NCBI RefSeq assembly: GCF_009857915.1
Contig: NZ_WWCM01000010.1
Coordinates: 1 to 64,000, forward strand
Direction of reading: 5' to 3'
DNA from: Duganella qianjiadongensis
GTDB lineage: Bacteria > Pseudomonadota > Gammaproteobacteria > Burkholderiales > Burkholderiaceae_D
Length of the DNA stretch: 64,000 nt
In this document: in pieces, positions 26,943 through 37,373 of the stretch
Position numbering within the stretch: the first letter of the stretch is position 1
Layout: each line of letters starts with the position of its first letter
Program-made: the position numbers and the translations under genes
The notes under the pieces: generated by a model
Told to the model about the DNA's origin: nothing
The model's input: only the letters and a program-made list of their open reading frames with translations
Databases searched by the model: none

Positions 26943-28913
26943 TCAGCGTGCGCCGAAGCTGCTTTCCTGCTGTTCCTGTTCACTATAGCCTTTGGGCGCG
27001 ACATTCCCCAGCCGCAGCTTGAGCGACTGTGGCCGGCCTTCGAACAGGGCGGCGTAATAGGCGGTATTCGACATCACGTTTTTGACATATACGCGGGTCT
27101 CGAAGAAGGGTATCGATTCGATGAACACGGCGCCTTCCATCGGTTTATCGAGTGTGCTGCGCCAGCTGCGCAGGCGGCCCGGCCCGGCGTTGTAAGCTGC
27201 CGTAGCCAGCACCTGCGAGCCGTCCATATTCCCCAGCACCATGTTCATGTAATTGGCGCCGAGCAGAATATTGGTGCGCACGTCGCTCAGCATTTCCTGC
27301 GCAAAGTCGGTCAGGCCGATTTTCTTGGCCACCCAGCGCCCGGTCGACGGCATCACCTGCATCAGACCGGAGGCGCCCACGTGCGATTGCGCGTCCATGA
27401 TAAAGCGCGATTCCTGCCGGATCAGGCCATACACCCATGCCTTGTCCAGCCCCAGCGTCTGGGTGGTGGGATGCATGATGTCGTTATGCGGCGCCGGGAA
27501 GCGCTGGGTGTAATCCACCTGCAAACGGGTGCGGTCCGAGGTATTGACCATGCGGTCGAGGATGTTGTTCTGGCGGGCGAATTCGGCCGCTGCCAGATGT
27601 TCGCGCTCGCTCAGCCCACGCAGGCCCCAGTTCCATTCGCGCGTGCCTTCGAAGCGCAGCCGCATGGAGAAGAACTTGAGCGCGCGCTGGAAGTTCGGAT
27701 TGCCGGCAAACGGCGCCACCTCGGCCTGGCTGATGGGCTGGCCAGGCAAGGGAATGGTGACCAGTTTGCCCAGTTCTTCCCCGGCCAGCTGGCCATAGAA
27801 GTTCGGCTGATCGGCAATACTGCGCAATAGCTGGGCCGCTTCGCCATTCGGCTGGGTGCTGCCGCTTTCCGCCATCTGGGCGCGTGCCAGCCAGTACACC
27901 CAGGCCGCTTCGCCGCGCAGCGAAGCCGGCATGGCGCGTATGGTCTGGCGCACGGTTTTCCAGTCGCCTTTGCGCAGGGCGATGCGGGTTTTCCACTGCA
28001 GCTGGTCGATAGACAGCGCCGCACCCTGCGACTTGTGCCAGTAGTCGCCCGTTTCCGGCGCCAGCGTGTAGGACGATTGCAGCGCAATCGCGGCCCACGC
28101 TTCCTGCTGTTCCTGCGCGCTCAGTTTCGACGCAGCGCGCTGCAGCGCGAGGGTGGCCAGTTTGACGCTGGTTTTGGCCATGCGGCCCAGCGCGACGATG
28201 AAAATTTCATGTTCGGTGCGACCGCTGCCGACGCCCTTGGTCAGCGCAATGGCCGGCAGGTCCACTGCCTGCACGGCGCGCTTCTCGTTGCCGTTCAGCA
28301 GAGCGACGATGCGGCGTGCCTGCCCGGTGGCGTTATATTCGCCGGACAGGCGCAGCTGCGCATACAGGTCGTCGATATTGAACTGGCCGGCCGCATACAG
28401 GGTGGCGATCAGACCGGCGCAGGGTTCGCCGTAGCCGTTCGGCGCGGTCAGCACCTCGCGCGCATCGCTGGCCACTTTATGGCCTTTGAGCGCGCGCGAT
28501 TGCAGCGCATAGCACTTCACCTGCACGTCGTCGTTCAGCACGAACAGCGGCAGCTGTTCGTCGAAGCTGGCCCAGTCGCGTTTGCGGCCCAGTTCCAGCA
28601 GCCAGTCGTTACGCAGCCGGTCAACAATCGCCTGGCCCTCGTAACGCTTCATAAAATCGCGGATTTCGGCGCTGCTGGCATCTTTCAGACGCGGTTTCAG
28701 CCGATAATAATCAACGTAGGAAGGAATGGAATAACTGGCCAGACGGTTGGCATAGAAATCGGCCTTGGCGGCATCATCCTGCCGCACCGCGTCGCGCAGC
28801 AGCAGGAAGGCATCATCGGCGCGACGGCCGTCGTCGCCGATGTCTTCGGCGTGGGCCGTCAGGGTCAGCGCCAGCAAGGCTGCGCTGGCGATCCATTTCA
28901 ATGCGTAACTCAA
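26943..28913 (-). CDS. slt: Soluble lytic murein transglycosylase (Slt-type)
   Basis: 656 residues. The enzyme cleaves peptidoglycan glycan strands to 1,6-anhydro products in the periplasm. A signal peptide (LKWIASAALLALTLTAHA) is followed by a long helical superhelix domain and a C-terminal SLT catalytic domain. The catalytic Glu is in GLIRQESRF, followed by SGLMQVMPSTG and AYNAGPGR. I use a TTG start at 28913, with AGAGAG upstream. The open frame extends to 29069, but that would overlap the divergent cyclo-ligase gene and spoil the signal peptide. It heads the slt-gst-cca group. Confidence 0.91.
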   Translation of the reverse strand: MSYALKWIASAALLALTLTAHAEDIGDDGRRADDAFLLLRDAVRQDDAAKADFYANRLASYSIPSYVDYYRLKPRLKDASSAEIRDFMKRYEGQAIVDRLRNDWLLELGRKRDWASFDEQLPLFVLNDDVQVKCYALQSRALKGHKVASDAREVLTAPNGYGEPCAGLIATLYAAGQFNIDDLYAQLRLSGEYNATGQARRIVALLNGNEKRAVQAVDLPAIALTKGVGSGRTEHEIFIVALGRMAKTSVKLATLALQRAASKLSAQEQQEAWAAIALQSSYTLAPETGDYWHKSQGAALSIDQLQWKTRIALRKGDWKTVRQTIRAMPASLRGEAAWVYWLARAQMAESGSTQPNGEAAQLLRSIADQPNFYGQLAGEELGKLVTIPLPGQPISQAEVAPFAGNPNFQRALKFFSMRLRFEGTREWNWGLRGLSEREHLAAAEFARQNNILDRMVNTSDRTRLQVDYTQRFPAPHNDIMHPTTQTLGLDKAWVYGLIRQESRFIMDAQSHVGASGLMQVMPSTGRWVAKKIGLTDFAQEMLSDVRTNILLGANYMNMVLGNMDGSQVLATAAYNAGPGRLRSWRSTLDKPMEGAVFIESIPFFETRVYVKNVMSNTAYYAALFEGRPQSLKLRLGNVAPKGYSEQEQQESSFGAR

Positions 28914-28947
28914 TGTACAACTCTCTAAAGTCTGAAAAACCGAAGCG

Positions 28948-29538
28948 ATGACCAGCGACCCTAGAATACCATGCGCCACGACGGAACCACTAGCCCTGCC
29001 GGCCGGGCAGAAGGCGCTATTGCGCAAGCAGTTGCGCCTGCGCCGCCGCGCCGTCGCTGCGGCCAGCAAAGCGCAATGGGATCAGGCCATAGGCGAGCGC
29101 CTGCTCGCATGGTGGCAAGCGATGCAGCCTGCCTCGCTGGGAGTGTACTGGCCGCTCAAGGATGAGCCTGATCTGCACGCCGCCTATGCCGCGCTGGCCG
29201 CGCGCGGTGCGCGCCTGCTGCTGCCGGTGGTGCTGGAAAAAGATGCGCCGCTGGCCTTTGCACAATGGGAGATCGGCGAAGCCATGGTGCAGGATGCAAT
29301 GGGGGTGGCCGTGCCGCAGGACTTGCGCCTGCAAGCCGATTATCCGGCGGCCTTGCTGGTGCCCTGTCTGGGCTTTAATGAAGGGAACTACCGTATGGGT
29401 TACGGTGGCGGCTATTACGACCGCACGCTGGCCCGCACGCCCCGGCCGCAGACACTGGGTATCGCTTACCAGTGCCTGCGGGCCGAGTTTGCGGCGGACA
29501 GCCATGATGTGGCGCTCGACCACATCATCACCGAATAA
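28948..29538 (+). CDS. 5-formyltetrahydrofolate cyclo-ligase
   Basis: 196 residues. The enzyme converts 5-formyl-THF to 5,10-methenyl-THF with ATP. Characteristic parts are ALLRKQLRLRRRAVAAASKA near the N-terminus, VLVPCLGFN-type strand (here LLVPCLGFNEGNYRMGYGGG) and GGGYYDRTLA near the C-terminus. It diverges from slt and converges on metF with a 15-base gap, fitting a one-carbon neighbourhood. Its N-terminal ~20 residues are an extension before the conserved fold. Confidence 0.93.
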   Translation: MTSDPRIPCATTEPLALPAGQKALLRKQLRLRRRAVAAASKAQWDQAIGERLLAWWQAMQPASLGVYWPLKDEPDLHAAYAALAARGARLLLPVVLEKDAPLAFAQWEIGEAMVQDAMGVAVPQDLRLQADYPAALLVPCLGFNEGNYRMGYGGGYYDRTLARTPRPQTLGIAYQCLRAEFAADSHDVALDHIITE

Positions 29539-29553
29539 AGCGCCGCTACCTGC

Positions 29554-30384
29554 TTATTTGACGAGGCGCTGCCACAGCGCCGTGGTGGCCGCTGCCTGAT
29601 TCATGCTGTAGAAGTGCAGTCCCGGTGCGCCACCGGCCAGCAGGCGTTCGCACAGTGCACTCACCACGTCCAGCCCGAAAGCCTTGATGGAGGCGCTATC
29701 GTCGCCGAAGCTGGCCAGTTTCAACCGTACCCAGCGCGGAATCTCGGCGCCGCACATGTCCGAGAAGCGCATCAGCTGGGTGTAGTTGGTGATCGGCATG
29801 ATGCCGGCCACAACAGGCACATCGATGCCCAGTTTCTGGGTCTGCTCGACGAACTGGAAGTAGGCGTCGGCATTGTAGAAATACTGGGTGATGGCGGAAT
29901 TGGCGCCGGCTTTCACCTTGCGCTCGAAGGCCAGCAGGTCATCCTGCGGCGAACGGGCTTGCGGGTGCACTTCCGGATAGGCCGCCACTTCGATGTGGAA
30001 CCAGTCGCCCGTTTCGGCACGGATGAATTCCACCAGCTCGTTGGCGTAGCGGAATTCACCGGCGGCACCGTAACCGCTGGGCAGGTCGCCGCGCAGCGCC
30101 ACCAGCCTGCGAATATTGTGCGACTTGTACTCGTCCAGAATCTGGCGGATCGATGCGCGCGTACCACCCACGCAGGACAGGTGGGGCGCAGCGTCTTCGC
30201 CGGCAGCCAGAATTTCCACTACGGTATCAAGCGTACCGCGCTGGGTAGTACCGCCCGCACCAAAGGTTACCGAGAAATACTTGGGATGCAGCTCGGACAG
30301 CTTGGCGCGCGTGACGCGCAGCTTTTCCGCCCCTTCCGCCGTCTTGGGCGGAAAGAATTCAATACTGAAATTATGATTAGCCAT
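29554..30384 (-). CDS. metF: 5,10-methylenetetrahydrofolate reductase
   Basis: 276 residues, usual for bacterial MetF, which makes 5-methyl-THF for methionine synthesis using FAD. Motifs are FSIEFFPPKT at the start (catalytic Glu), VTFGAGGTT, ALRGDLPSGYG and GANSAITQYFYNADAYFQFV. The start overlaps the end of the holin-like gene by eight bases, so translation is coupled. It is the last gene of the ahcY-holin-metF group governed by the S-adenosylhomocysteine riboswitch at 32289-32358. Confidence 0.96.
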   Translation of the reverse strand: MANHNFSIEFFPPKTAEGAEKLRVTRAKLSELHPKYFSVTFGAGGTTQRGTLDTVVEILAAGEDAAPHLSCVGGTRASIRQILDEYKSHNIRRLVALRGDLPSGYGAAGEFRYANELVEFIRAETGDWFHIEVAAYPEVHPQARSPQDDLLAFERKVKAGANSAITQYFYNADAYFQFVEQTQKLGIDVPVVAGIMPITNYTQLMRFSDMCGAEIPRWVRLKLASFGDDSASIKAFGLDVVSALCERLLAGGAPGLHFYSMNQAAATTALWQRLVK

Positions 30385-30727
30385 CGGAGTTCTTCAAAAT
30401 AAGAGTCGTAAGAGCCCAGGAAATCACGCTATACAGCAAAGCACCGCCTATGGCCGACAGGAAGCTGTCGACATGGAAGCCGTCTACCCACTGGGCGACC
30501 AGCCAGAACATGAAACCATTGATGATGAAGATGAACAGGCCCAGCGACACCAGCGTCACAGGCAAGGTCAGCAGCAGCAAGACGGGGCGGATCAGCGTAT
30601 TCACCAGACCCAGAACCAAAGCCGCGACGAGGGCTGCACCGAGGCTTGTGACCTCGACGGAATGCATCAGGTAGGGAATTGCCAGCAAGGCAATTGCATT
30701 GATTAACCAGGTAAGGACCAAACGCAT
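30377..30727 (-). CDS. Small holin-like membrane protein (phage holin 4_2/YvlD-type family)
   Basis: 116 residues with about four membrane spans and conserved features such as NTLIRPVLLLLTLPV and FIINGFMFWLVA. This is the small family labelled phage holin superfamily IV (PF04020), found in many non-phage chromosomes. Start at ATG 30727; a TTG six codons upstream is possible. It lies between ahcY and metF and overlaps metF by eight bases, an arrangement I recall from other Burkholderiales. No lytic role is implied. Its function in a methyl-cycle operon is unknown. Confidence 0.86.
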   Translation of the reverse strand: MRLVLTWLINAIALLAIPYLMHSVEVTSLGAALVAALVLGLVNTLIRPVLLLLTLPVTLVSLGLFIFIINGFMFWLVAQWVDGFHVDSFLSAIGGALLYSVISWALTTLILKNSDG

Positions 30728-30752
30728 AATAGAGACTCGCTGCAAGTGGGAA

Positions 30753-30796
30753 CGCTGTGGACTGGCCCGCCATTGCTGGCGGACTGCACCACAGCG
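30753..30796 (-). other. Nested RNA hairpin between ahcY and the holin-like gene
   Basis: Outer stem CGCTGTGG/CCACAGCG encloses an inner stem CCGCCA-ttgc-TGGCGG in the 101-base gap. There is no U-tract. It could stabilise the 3' end of ahcY mRNA or lower expression of the downstream genes. Confidence 0.5.
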
Positions 30797-30828
30797 CCGG
30801 CCGGAGCCGAATGACGGATTAAGGCGGA

Positions 30829-32256
<1,428 letters not shown>

Positions 32257-32288
32257 CACGCCCTCCTTTCATGTGTTGAAAAAAGTAA

Positions 32289-32358
32289 CGTGAGCGCGGT
32301 TTGGGACTCCGAGCCTGGCGCATCAAAGTTTTGATGCGTCGCAACGCTCCTCGGAGCA
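32289..32358 (-). promoter_or_regulatory. S-adenosylhomocysteine (SAH) riboswitch
   Basis: The reverse strand reads CTCCGAGGAGCGTTGCGACG, then a GCATCAAA/TTTGATGC hairpin, CCAGGCTCGGAG, and finally CGCTCACG. This matches the SAH riboswitch consensus. P1 pairs CTCCGAG with CTCGGAG, and the pseudoknot pairs GAGCG with CGCTC. It sits 32 bases before the ahcY start, and known examples of this class activate ahcY when SAH rises. Expected targets are ahcY, the holin-like gene and metF. Confidence 0.93.
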
Positions 32359-32361
32359 GGG

Positions 32362-32367
32362 ATTTTA
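32362..32367 (-). promoter_or_regulatory. -10 element of the ahcY promoter
   Basis: TAAAAT on the reverse strand, placing the transcript start at about 32355-32357, right at the first base of the riboswitch P1 stem. The -35 region is weak. Supported mainly by this spacing. Confidence 0.45.
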
Positions 32368-32538
32368 CCATCAAATGCAGCAAAAATCAGCAGCGATGCA
32401 GCGCTCGCACGTACGAACTGCAGCGTTTCACTGCGGCGGCATAGGTCAAAGTGGGAACTTTCGCACATTTGCGCGATCTTAAATTTCACGCTAATCACTC
32501 TGCTACCGTCACTAATAAGGACGGCGCCAAACACCATC

Positions 32539-32832
32539 ATGCCACTGAGCCCACATACCAAAGCTTGTTTACGCGCCTTTTATGAAGGTGTATGGGAAGG
32601 TCTGGCTGCTCCCTACTATCTGGCGGTAGGCATGCCGGATCACAGCAAGCAACACGCCCGACCACAAATCAAACTGGCGCCGCCTGATTACGCGGTACTC
32701 GCGCGCGACTGGCAACGCATCGGACTGGATCTGCATAAAGTGATCAGCGATTATGAAGCGACACTCCAGCAAAAAACCGGCTCCGCAGCGCCAGTTAACC
32801 CAGCGGCAACAAAACGCGATAAGCCAGCTTGA
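32539..32832 (+). CDS. Small protein of unknown function
   Basis: 97 residues, soluble, with a conserved-looking helical core (FYEGVWEGLAAPYYLAVGMP, then LARDWQRIGLDLHKVISDY). The last ~25 residues are disordered and Lys/Pro-rich. I do not recognise the family. It overlaps the next gene by 80 bases in another frame. With that gene it forms a small cassette between ahcY and metK. Its promoter would be divergent from ahcY. No clear ribosome site is seen. Confidence 0.6.
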   Translation: MPLSPHTKACLRAFYEGVWEGLAAPYYLAVGMPDHSKQHARPQIKLAPPDYAVLARDWQRIGLDLHKVISDYEATLQQKTGSAAPVNPAATKRDKPA

Positions 32833-33253
32833 CGCTCTGGCACACGCCCGCCCTCACTACTGGATGGAGTATATGACCATGCTGCAGGCAACCATTCCAC
32901 CTCCTCATCTGCTAGAGCATTACGAACGGCTGGTTCCGGGAACAGCTGCCCGTTTGATCGAGCTAGCGCAGAATGAGGCCGTGCACCGCCACGAGATCGA
33001 GGATCTGGCAGCACGTGCCCACATCGAAACCCCCCGTCGCGAACAGGCCATGGCGGAACTATCGGCCAGAAACCTGAACCAGAGTTATCAGGGCGGACGC
33101 ATGGCAGGCATGCTGATCGCACTGATTTCTATCGCGGCCTGCTGTTTTCTAGCACTACAGAATCAGACCGCGGTAGCGATCGCTTTAACCGCCGTGCCTT
33201 CTGCGGCTGTGATACGCGCATTTCTGGGGCGGAAACGGCCGCGCGACGACTGA
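32753..33253 (+). CDS. DUF2335-type membrane protein
   Basis: 166 residues. The middle part, with PPPHLLEHYERLVPGTAARL and IELAQNEAVHRHEIE, matches the DUF2335 pattern as I remember it. Two membrane spans lie near the C-terminus (~115-150: MLIALISIAACCFLAL and TAVAIALTAVPSAAV). The first ~35 residues are basic and encoded in the overlap with the upstream gene, so a start at one of the later ATGs (codons 38 or 41) is possible. DUF2335 genes are often found in mobile or phage-related settings; function unknown. It converges on metK, separated by a terminator. Confidence 0.75.
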   Translation: MKRHSSKKPAPQRQLTQRQQNAISQLDALAHARPHYWMEYMTMLQATIPPPHLLEHYERLVPGTAARLIELAQNEAVHRHEIEDLAARAHIETPRREQAMAELSARNLNQSYQGGRMAGMLIALISIAACCFLALQNQTAVAIALTAVPSAAVIRAFLGRKRPRDD

Positions 33254-33261
33254 GCAAAGAA

Positions 33262-33296
33262 AAACGCCCCGCTGGCGCAGGGCGAGCAGGGCGTTG
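33262..33296 (-). terminator. Bidirectional terminator between the DUF2335 gene and metK
   Basis: Arms AACGCCC and GGGCGTT enclose a GC-rich loop. On the reverse strand the stem runs into TTTTTCTTT, a good intrinsic terminator for metK. On the forward strand GTTT follows. Confidence 0.8.
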
Positions 33297-33331
33297 TTTG
33301 GGCAGGCGGCGGGACGCCGCGCTGCGCAGGA

Positions 33332-34498
<1,167 letters not shown>

Positions 34499-34513
34499 CG
34501 CAAGCTCCTGAAG

Positions 34514-34587
34514 ATTGGTGAAGAATAACGGTCGCTTACCAATACGGCTTGCGACGCTTTAGCGATATTTATATTCCGCTTCGCAAG
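34514..34587 (-). promoter_or_regulatory. Structured metK leader (two inverted repeats), unassigned
   Basis: CTTGCGA/TCGCAAG (34548-34587), with a small inner CGCT/AGCG, and ATTGGT/ACCAAT (34514-34543) lie just upstream of the metK ribosome site. They do not match the SAM-I, SAM-II or SAM/SAH riboswitch cores I know. They might be a leader regulator or chance dyads. Confidence 0.35.
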
Positions 34588-34693
34588 TTGTCTGTTAACT
34601 CAGCGGTTACTGCTAACGTGGTATTTTACGCTTCTTTGAAAATTTTGGCACAGCAACACTTGCCCGCAGCACCGTAACCTAGATGAATTTCTC

Positions 34694-35545
34694 ATGTTAG
34701 TTCCCATTTTCCGCTTATTTTCCATCTTGCCTTTGCCAATTTTGCATGCTCTGGGCAGTGTGCTGGGCTGGCTGGTTTACCTGAGCTCGGCCTCCTACCG
34801 GCGCCGCATGCGCGACAATCTGCGTCAGGCCGGCTACGGCCAGCACCTGCACGCCGCCATCGCCGAAGCGGGCAAATCCATCGTCGAACTGCCCTTCATC
34901 TGGTGCGCCCAACCCGAACGCGTTTCGCGCCATGCCAGCGATGAAGGCTGGTCGCTGGTGCAGACGGAACTTGATGCAGGTCGCGGCATTGTATTTTTAA
35001 CACCGCATCTGGGCTGCTTCGAAATCGTCGCCCAGGAAATTGCGCTGCGCACAGAACTGATGGTGATGTACCGCCCGCCGAAAAAAGCCGCGCTCAAGCC
35101 ACTGATCGAAGGTGCCCGCGCGCGCGACAACCTGCTGCTGGCACCGGCCAATATGTCGGGCGTGCGCATGCTGGCCAAAACCCTGAAAAAAGGCAAACCT
35201 ATCGGCCTGCTGCCCGATCAGGTGCCGCAGGAAGGCGAAGGCGTGTGGGCCACTTTCTTCGGCCGTCAGGCTTACACCATGACGCTGCCGGCCAAACTGG
35301 CGCAGATGGGCGACGCCACCATCATCGTCACCTACGCCGAACGTCTGCCGGGCGGACGCGGCTATGTGATCCGCTTCGTCCCGTTCGAAGGCACGCTGGC
35401 CGGCAGCGCCGCCGAACAGGCCCAGAGCATCAACCACGCGATGGAGCGCCTGATCGCCCGCTGCCCTGCGCAATATTTCTGGAGCTACAACCGCTACAAA
35501 GTGCCTGCCGGCATAGACGCTCCGGCAGAAGGAGCCCAGGCATGA
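34694..35545 (+). CDS. Lipid A biosynthesis acyltransferase, LpxL/HtrB-type (first copy)
   Basis: 283 residues. This family transfers secondary acyl chains onto the lipid A precursor at the inner membrane. A hydrophobic N-terminus (VPIFRLFSILPLPILHALGS) anchors it. The catalytic HX4E is in TPHLGCFEIVAQE, followed by MYRPPKKAALKP and GLLPDQVPQEGEGVW. It overlaps the next acyltransferase by ATGA, and dapF follows. The two copies probably add different acyl chains or act at different positions. Confidence 0.92.
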   Translation: MLVPIFRLFSILPLPILHALGSVLGWLVYLSSASYRRRMRDNLRQAGYGQHLHAAIAEAGKSIVELPFIWCAQPERVSRHASDEGWSLVQTELDAGRGIVFLTPHLGCFEIVAQEIALRTELMVMYRPPKKAALKPLIEGARARDNLLLAPANMSGVRMLAKTLKKGKPIGLLPDQVPQEGEGVWATFFGRQAYTMTLPAKLAQMGDATIIVTYAERLPGGRGYVIRFVPFEGTLAGSAAEQAQSINHAMERLIARCPAQYFWSYNRYKVPAGIDAPAEGAQA

Positions 35546-36426
35546 AGCTGCTACTCGGTTTTATGTGGCTGCTGCACTGGCTGCCTCTGCCCGTGCTGGG
35601 CCGCTTCGGTAAGCTGATCGGCAGCCTGCTGTTCGTTCTGCTGCCTTCGCGCCGCCACATCACCCTGACCAATCTGCGCCTGTGCATGCCGGAACTGACG
35701 GAAGCCGAGCGCGTGGTGCTGGCACGCCAGCACTTTCAGGCCTATTCGCGCAGCGTGTGGGAACGCGGCATCCTGTGGTGGGCTTCGGAAGCGCGCCTGC
35801 GCCGCCTGATCCAGCTCGATCCGTCCAGCGTGCCGGTGGAACAGATGACTGCCCAGCCTACTATCCTGTTATGCCCGCACTTTGTCTGCCTCGACGTAGC
35901 CGGCGCCGCCGTAGCGATGGAAACCAGCGCCTCGTCGATGTATGTACAACAGAAGAATCTGGCGTTCGACCGCGTGCTGCGCGCAGGACGCTCGCGCTTC
36001 AAACCCGTCAAGCTGTTCACCCGTCAGGATGGCATCAAGCCCATCATGCGCGCGCTGCGCGACAAGCTGCCCTACTTCATGCTGCCCGATATGGACTTCG
36101 GCGAAAAAGATGCCGAGTTCGTGCCCTTCTTCGGCATCGAAGCGGCCACGCTGACCGCCACGGCACGGATTGCCGCCACCACCGGCGCGCAGGTAATGCC
36201 GGTGATCGCCACCTTCCTGCCCAATTTCCAGGGCTGGCGTGTGAAATTCTATCCGGTGTGGGACAATTACCCCGGCACCGACATGGTCGCCGCAACGCGC
36301 CGCATGAATGCCTTTATCGAGGACCGTGTGCGGGAAGCGCCAGCCGAATATTTCTGGACGCACAAACGCTTCAAGACCCGTCCGCATGGCGAACCGTCGC
36401 TGTACCAGCGCGCGCCTCAACCGTAA
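35542..36426 (+). CDS. Lipid A biosynthesis acyltransferase, LpxL/HtrB-type (second copy)
   Basis: 294 residues, paralogous to the preceding gene. The N-terminal span is [17 protein letters not shown]. The catalytic motif is HX4D ([11 protein letters not shown]) rather than HX4E, a known variant in this family. [20 protein letters not shown] and the C-terminal [13 protein letters not shown] are typical. GGAG lies seven bases before the ATG at 35542, which overlaps the upstream stop. dapF begins 13 bases after its stop. Confidence 0.92.
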   Translation: MKLLLGFMWLLHWLPLPVLGRFGKLIGSLLFVLLPSRRHITLTNLRLCMPELTEAERVVLARQHFQAYSRSVWERGILWWASEARLRRLIQLDPSSVPVEQMTAQPTILLCPHFVCLDVAGAAVAMETSASSMYVQQKNLAFDRVLRAGRSRFKPVKLFTRQDGIKPIMRALRDKLPYFMLPDMDFGEKDAEFVPFFGIEAATLTATARIAATTGAQVMPVIATFLPNFQGWRVKFYPVWDNYPGTDMVAATRRMNAFIEDRVREAPAEYFWTHKRFKTRPHGEPSLYQRAPQP

Positions 36427-36439
36427 TCAGATAATTGCG

Positions 36440-37303
36440 ATGAAACTCAAATTCACCAAAATGCACGGCGCCGGCAATGACTTCGTGGTCATCGACGGCA
36501 TTAATCAGGATATCCAGTTCACGCCGGAGCAGTGGAAGCTGCTGGGCGACCGCCGCTTCGGCGTAGGCGCCGACCAGATGCTGCTGGTGGAAAAACCGAC
36601 CGAAGCGGGCTGCGACTTCCGCTACCGGATTTTTAATGCCGATGGCGGCGAAGTGGAACAGTGCGGCAATGGTTCCCGTGCCTTCGTGAAATTCGTGGCA
36701 GAGAAAGGCCTGACCAGCCAGCGCAGCATCACGGTGCAGACCAAGGCCGGCATCATCGCCCCGCGCCTCGAAGCGGATGGCAGCATTACCGTGGATATGG
36801 GCGCGCCCGTGCTGGAACCGGCACGCGTACCCTTCGATGCAGAAAACCTGCAGGGCCAGCCACAGGGCAGCGATCTGCTGTGGCCGCTGATGCTGGAGCT
36901 GGGCGGCGCGCGCGAGGAAGTGCTGATCTCGGTGGTATCGATGGGCAACCCGCACGCCGTGCAGGTGGTGGACGATGTCGATACCGCGCCCGTCGAACTG
37001 AGCGGCCCCCTGATCGAGCGCCATGCGCGCTTCCCTAACCGCGTCAACGCCGGCTTCATGCAGATCGTCGACCGTCAGCACATCCGCCTGCGCGTGTTCG
37101 AACGGGGCGTGGGTGAAACCCTGGCCTGCGGTACGGGAGCCTGCGCGGCAGCCGTGGCCGGTATCCGCCGCGGCCTGCTCGACAGTCCGGTGCGGGTCGA
37201 TGCCCGCGGCGGCCAGCTGTCTATCAGCTGGGCCGGTCCGGGTCAGCCGGTATTGCTTACCGGCCCTGCCGTCACAGTATTCGAGGGCGAAATCGAGATC
37301 TGA
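36440..37303 (+). CDS. dapF: Diaminopimelate epimerase
   Basis: 287 residues. DapF converts LL- to meso-diaminopimelate for lysine and peptidoglycan. The start [20 protein letters not shown] is typical. The two active-site cysteines lie in [14 protein letters not shown] and [14 protein letters not shown]. It is the third gene of the acyltransferase operon. A hairpin at 37320-37343 follows. Confidence 0.96.
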   Translation: MKLKFTKMHGAGNDFVVIDGINQDIQFTPEQWKLLGDRRFGVGADQMLLVEKPTEAGCDFRYRIFNADGGEVEQCGNGSRAFVKFVAEKGLTSQRSITVQTKAGIIAPRLEADGSITVDMGAPVLEPARVPFDAENLQGQPQGSDLLWPLMLELGGAREEVLISVVSMGNPHAVQVVDDVDTAPVELSGPLIERHARFPNRVNAGFMQIVDRQHIRLRVFERGVGETLACGTGACAAAVAGIRRGLLDSPVRVDARGGQLSISWAGPGQPVLLTGPAVTVFEGEIEI

Positions 37304-37319
37304 ACGCCGCAAAAACAGC

Positions 37320-37343
37320 CAGGCCCCGTTCCAGCCGGGCCTG
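37320..37343. terminator. Bidirectional terminator between dapF and the Sel1-repeat gene
   Basis: CAGGCCC-(10)-GGGCCTG, a perfect 7-bp stem. AAAAA precedes it on the + strand, which gives a TTTTT tract on the - strand shortly after the stem, serving the convergent gene. Confidence 0.65.
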
Positions 37344-37373
37344 CTTGCATGATGGGCGCCGAATTGCTGCGTC

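Noticed and set aside
30377..30727. Prophage remnant suggested by the holin-like gene
   Set aside because: No other phage genes lie nearby, and this family is common in chromosomes between ahcY and metF.
34499..34693. Known SAM riboswitch before metK
   Set aside because: The leader lacks the core sequences of SAM-I, SAM-II and SAM/SAH classes that I know, so no class is assigned.
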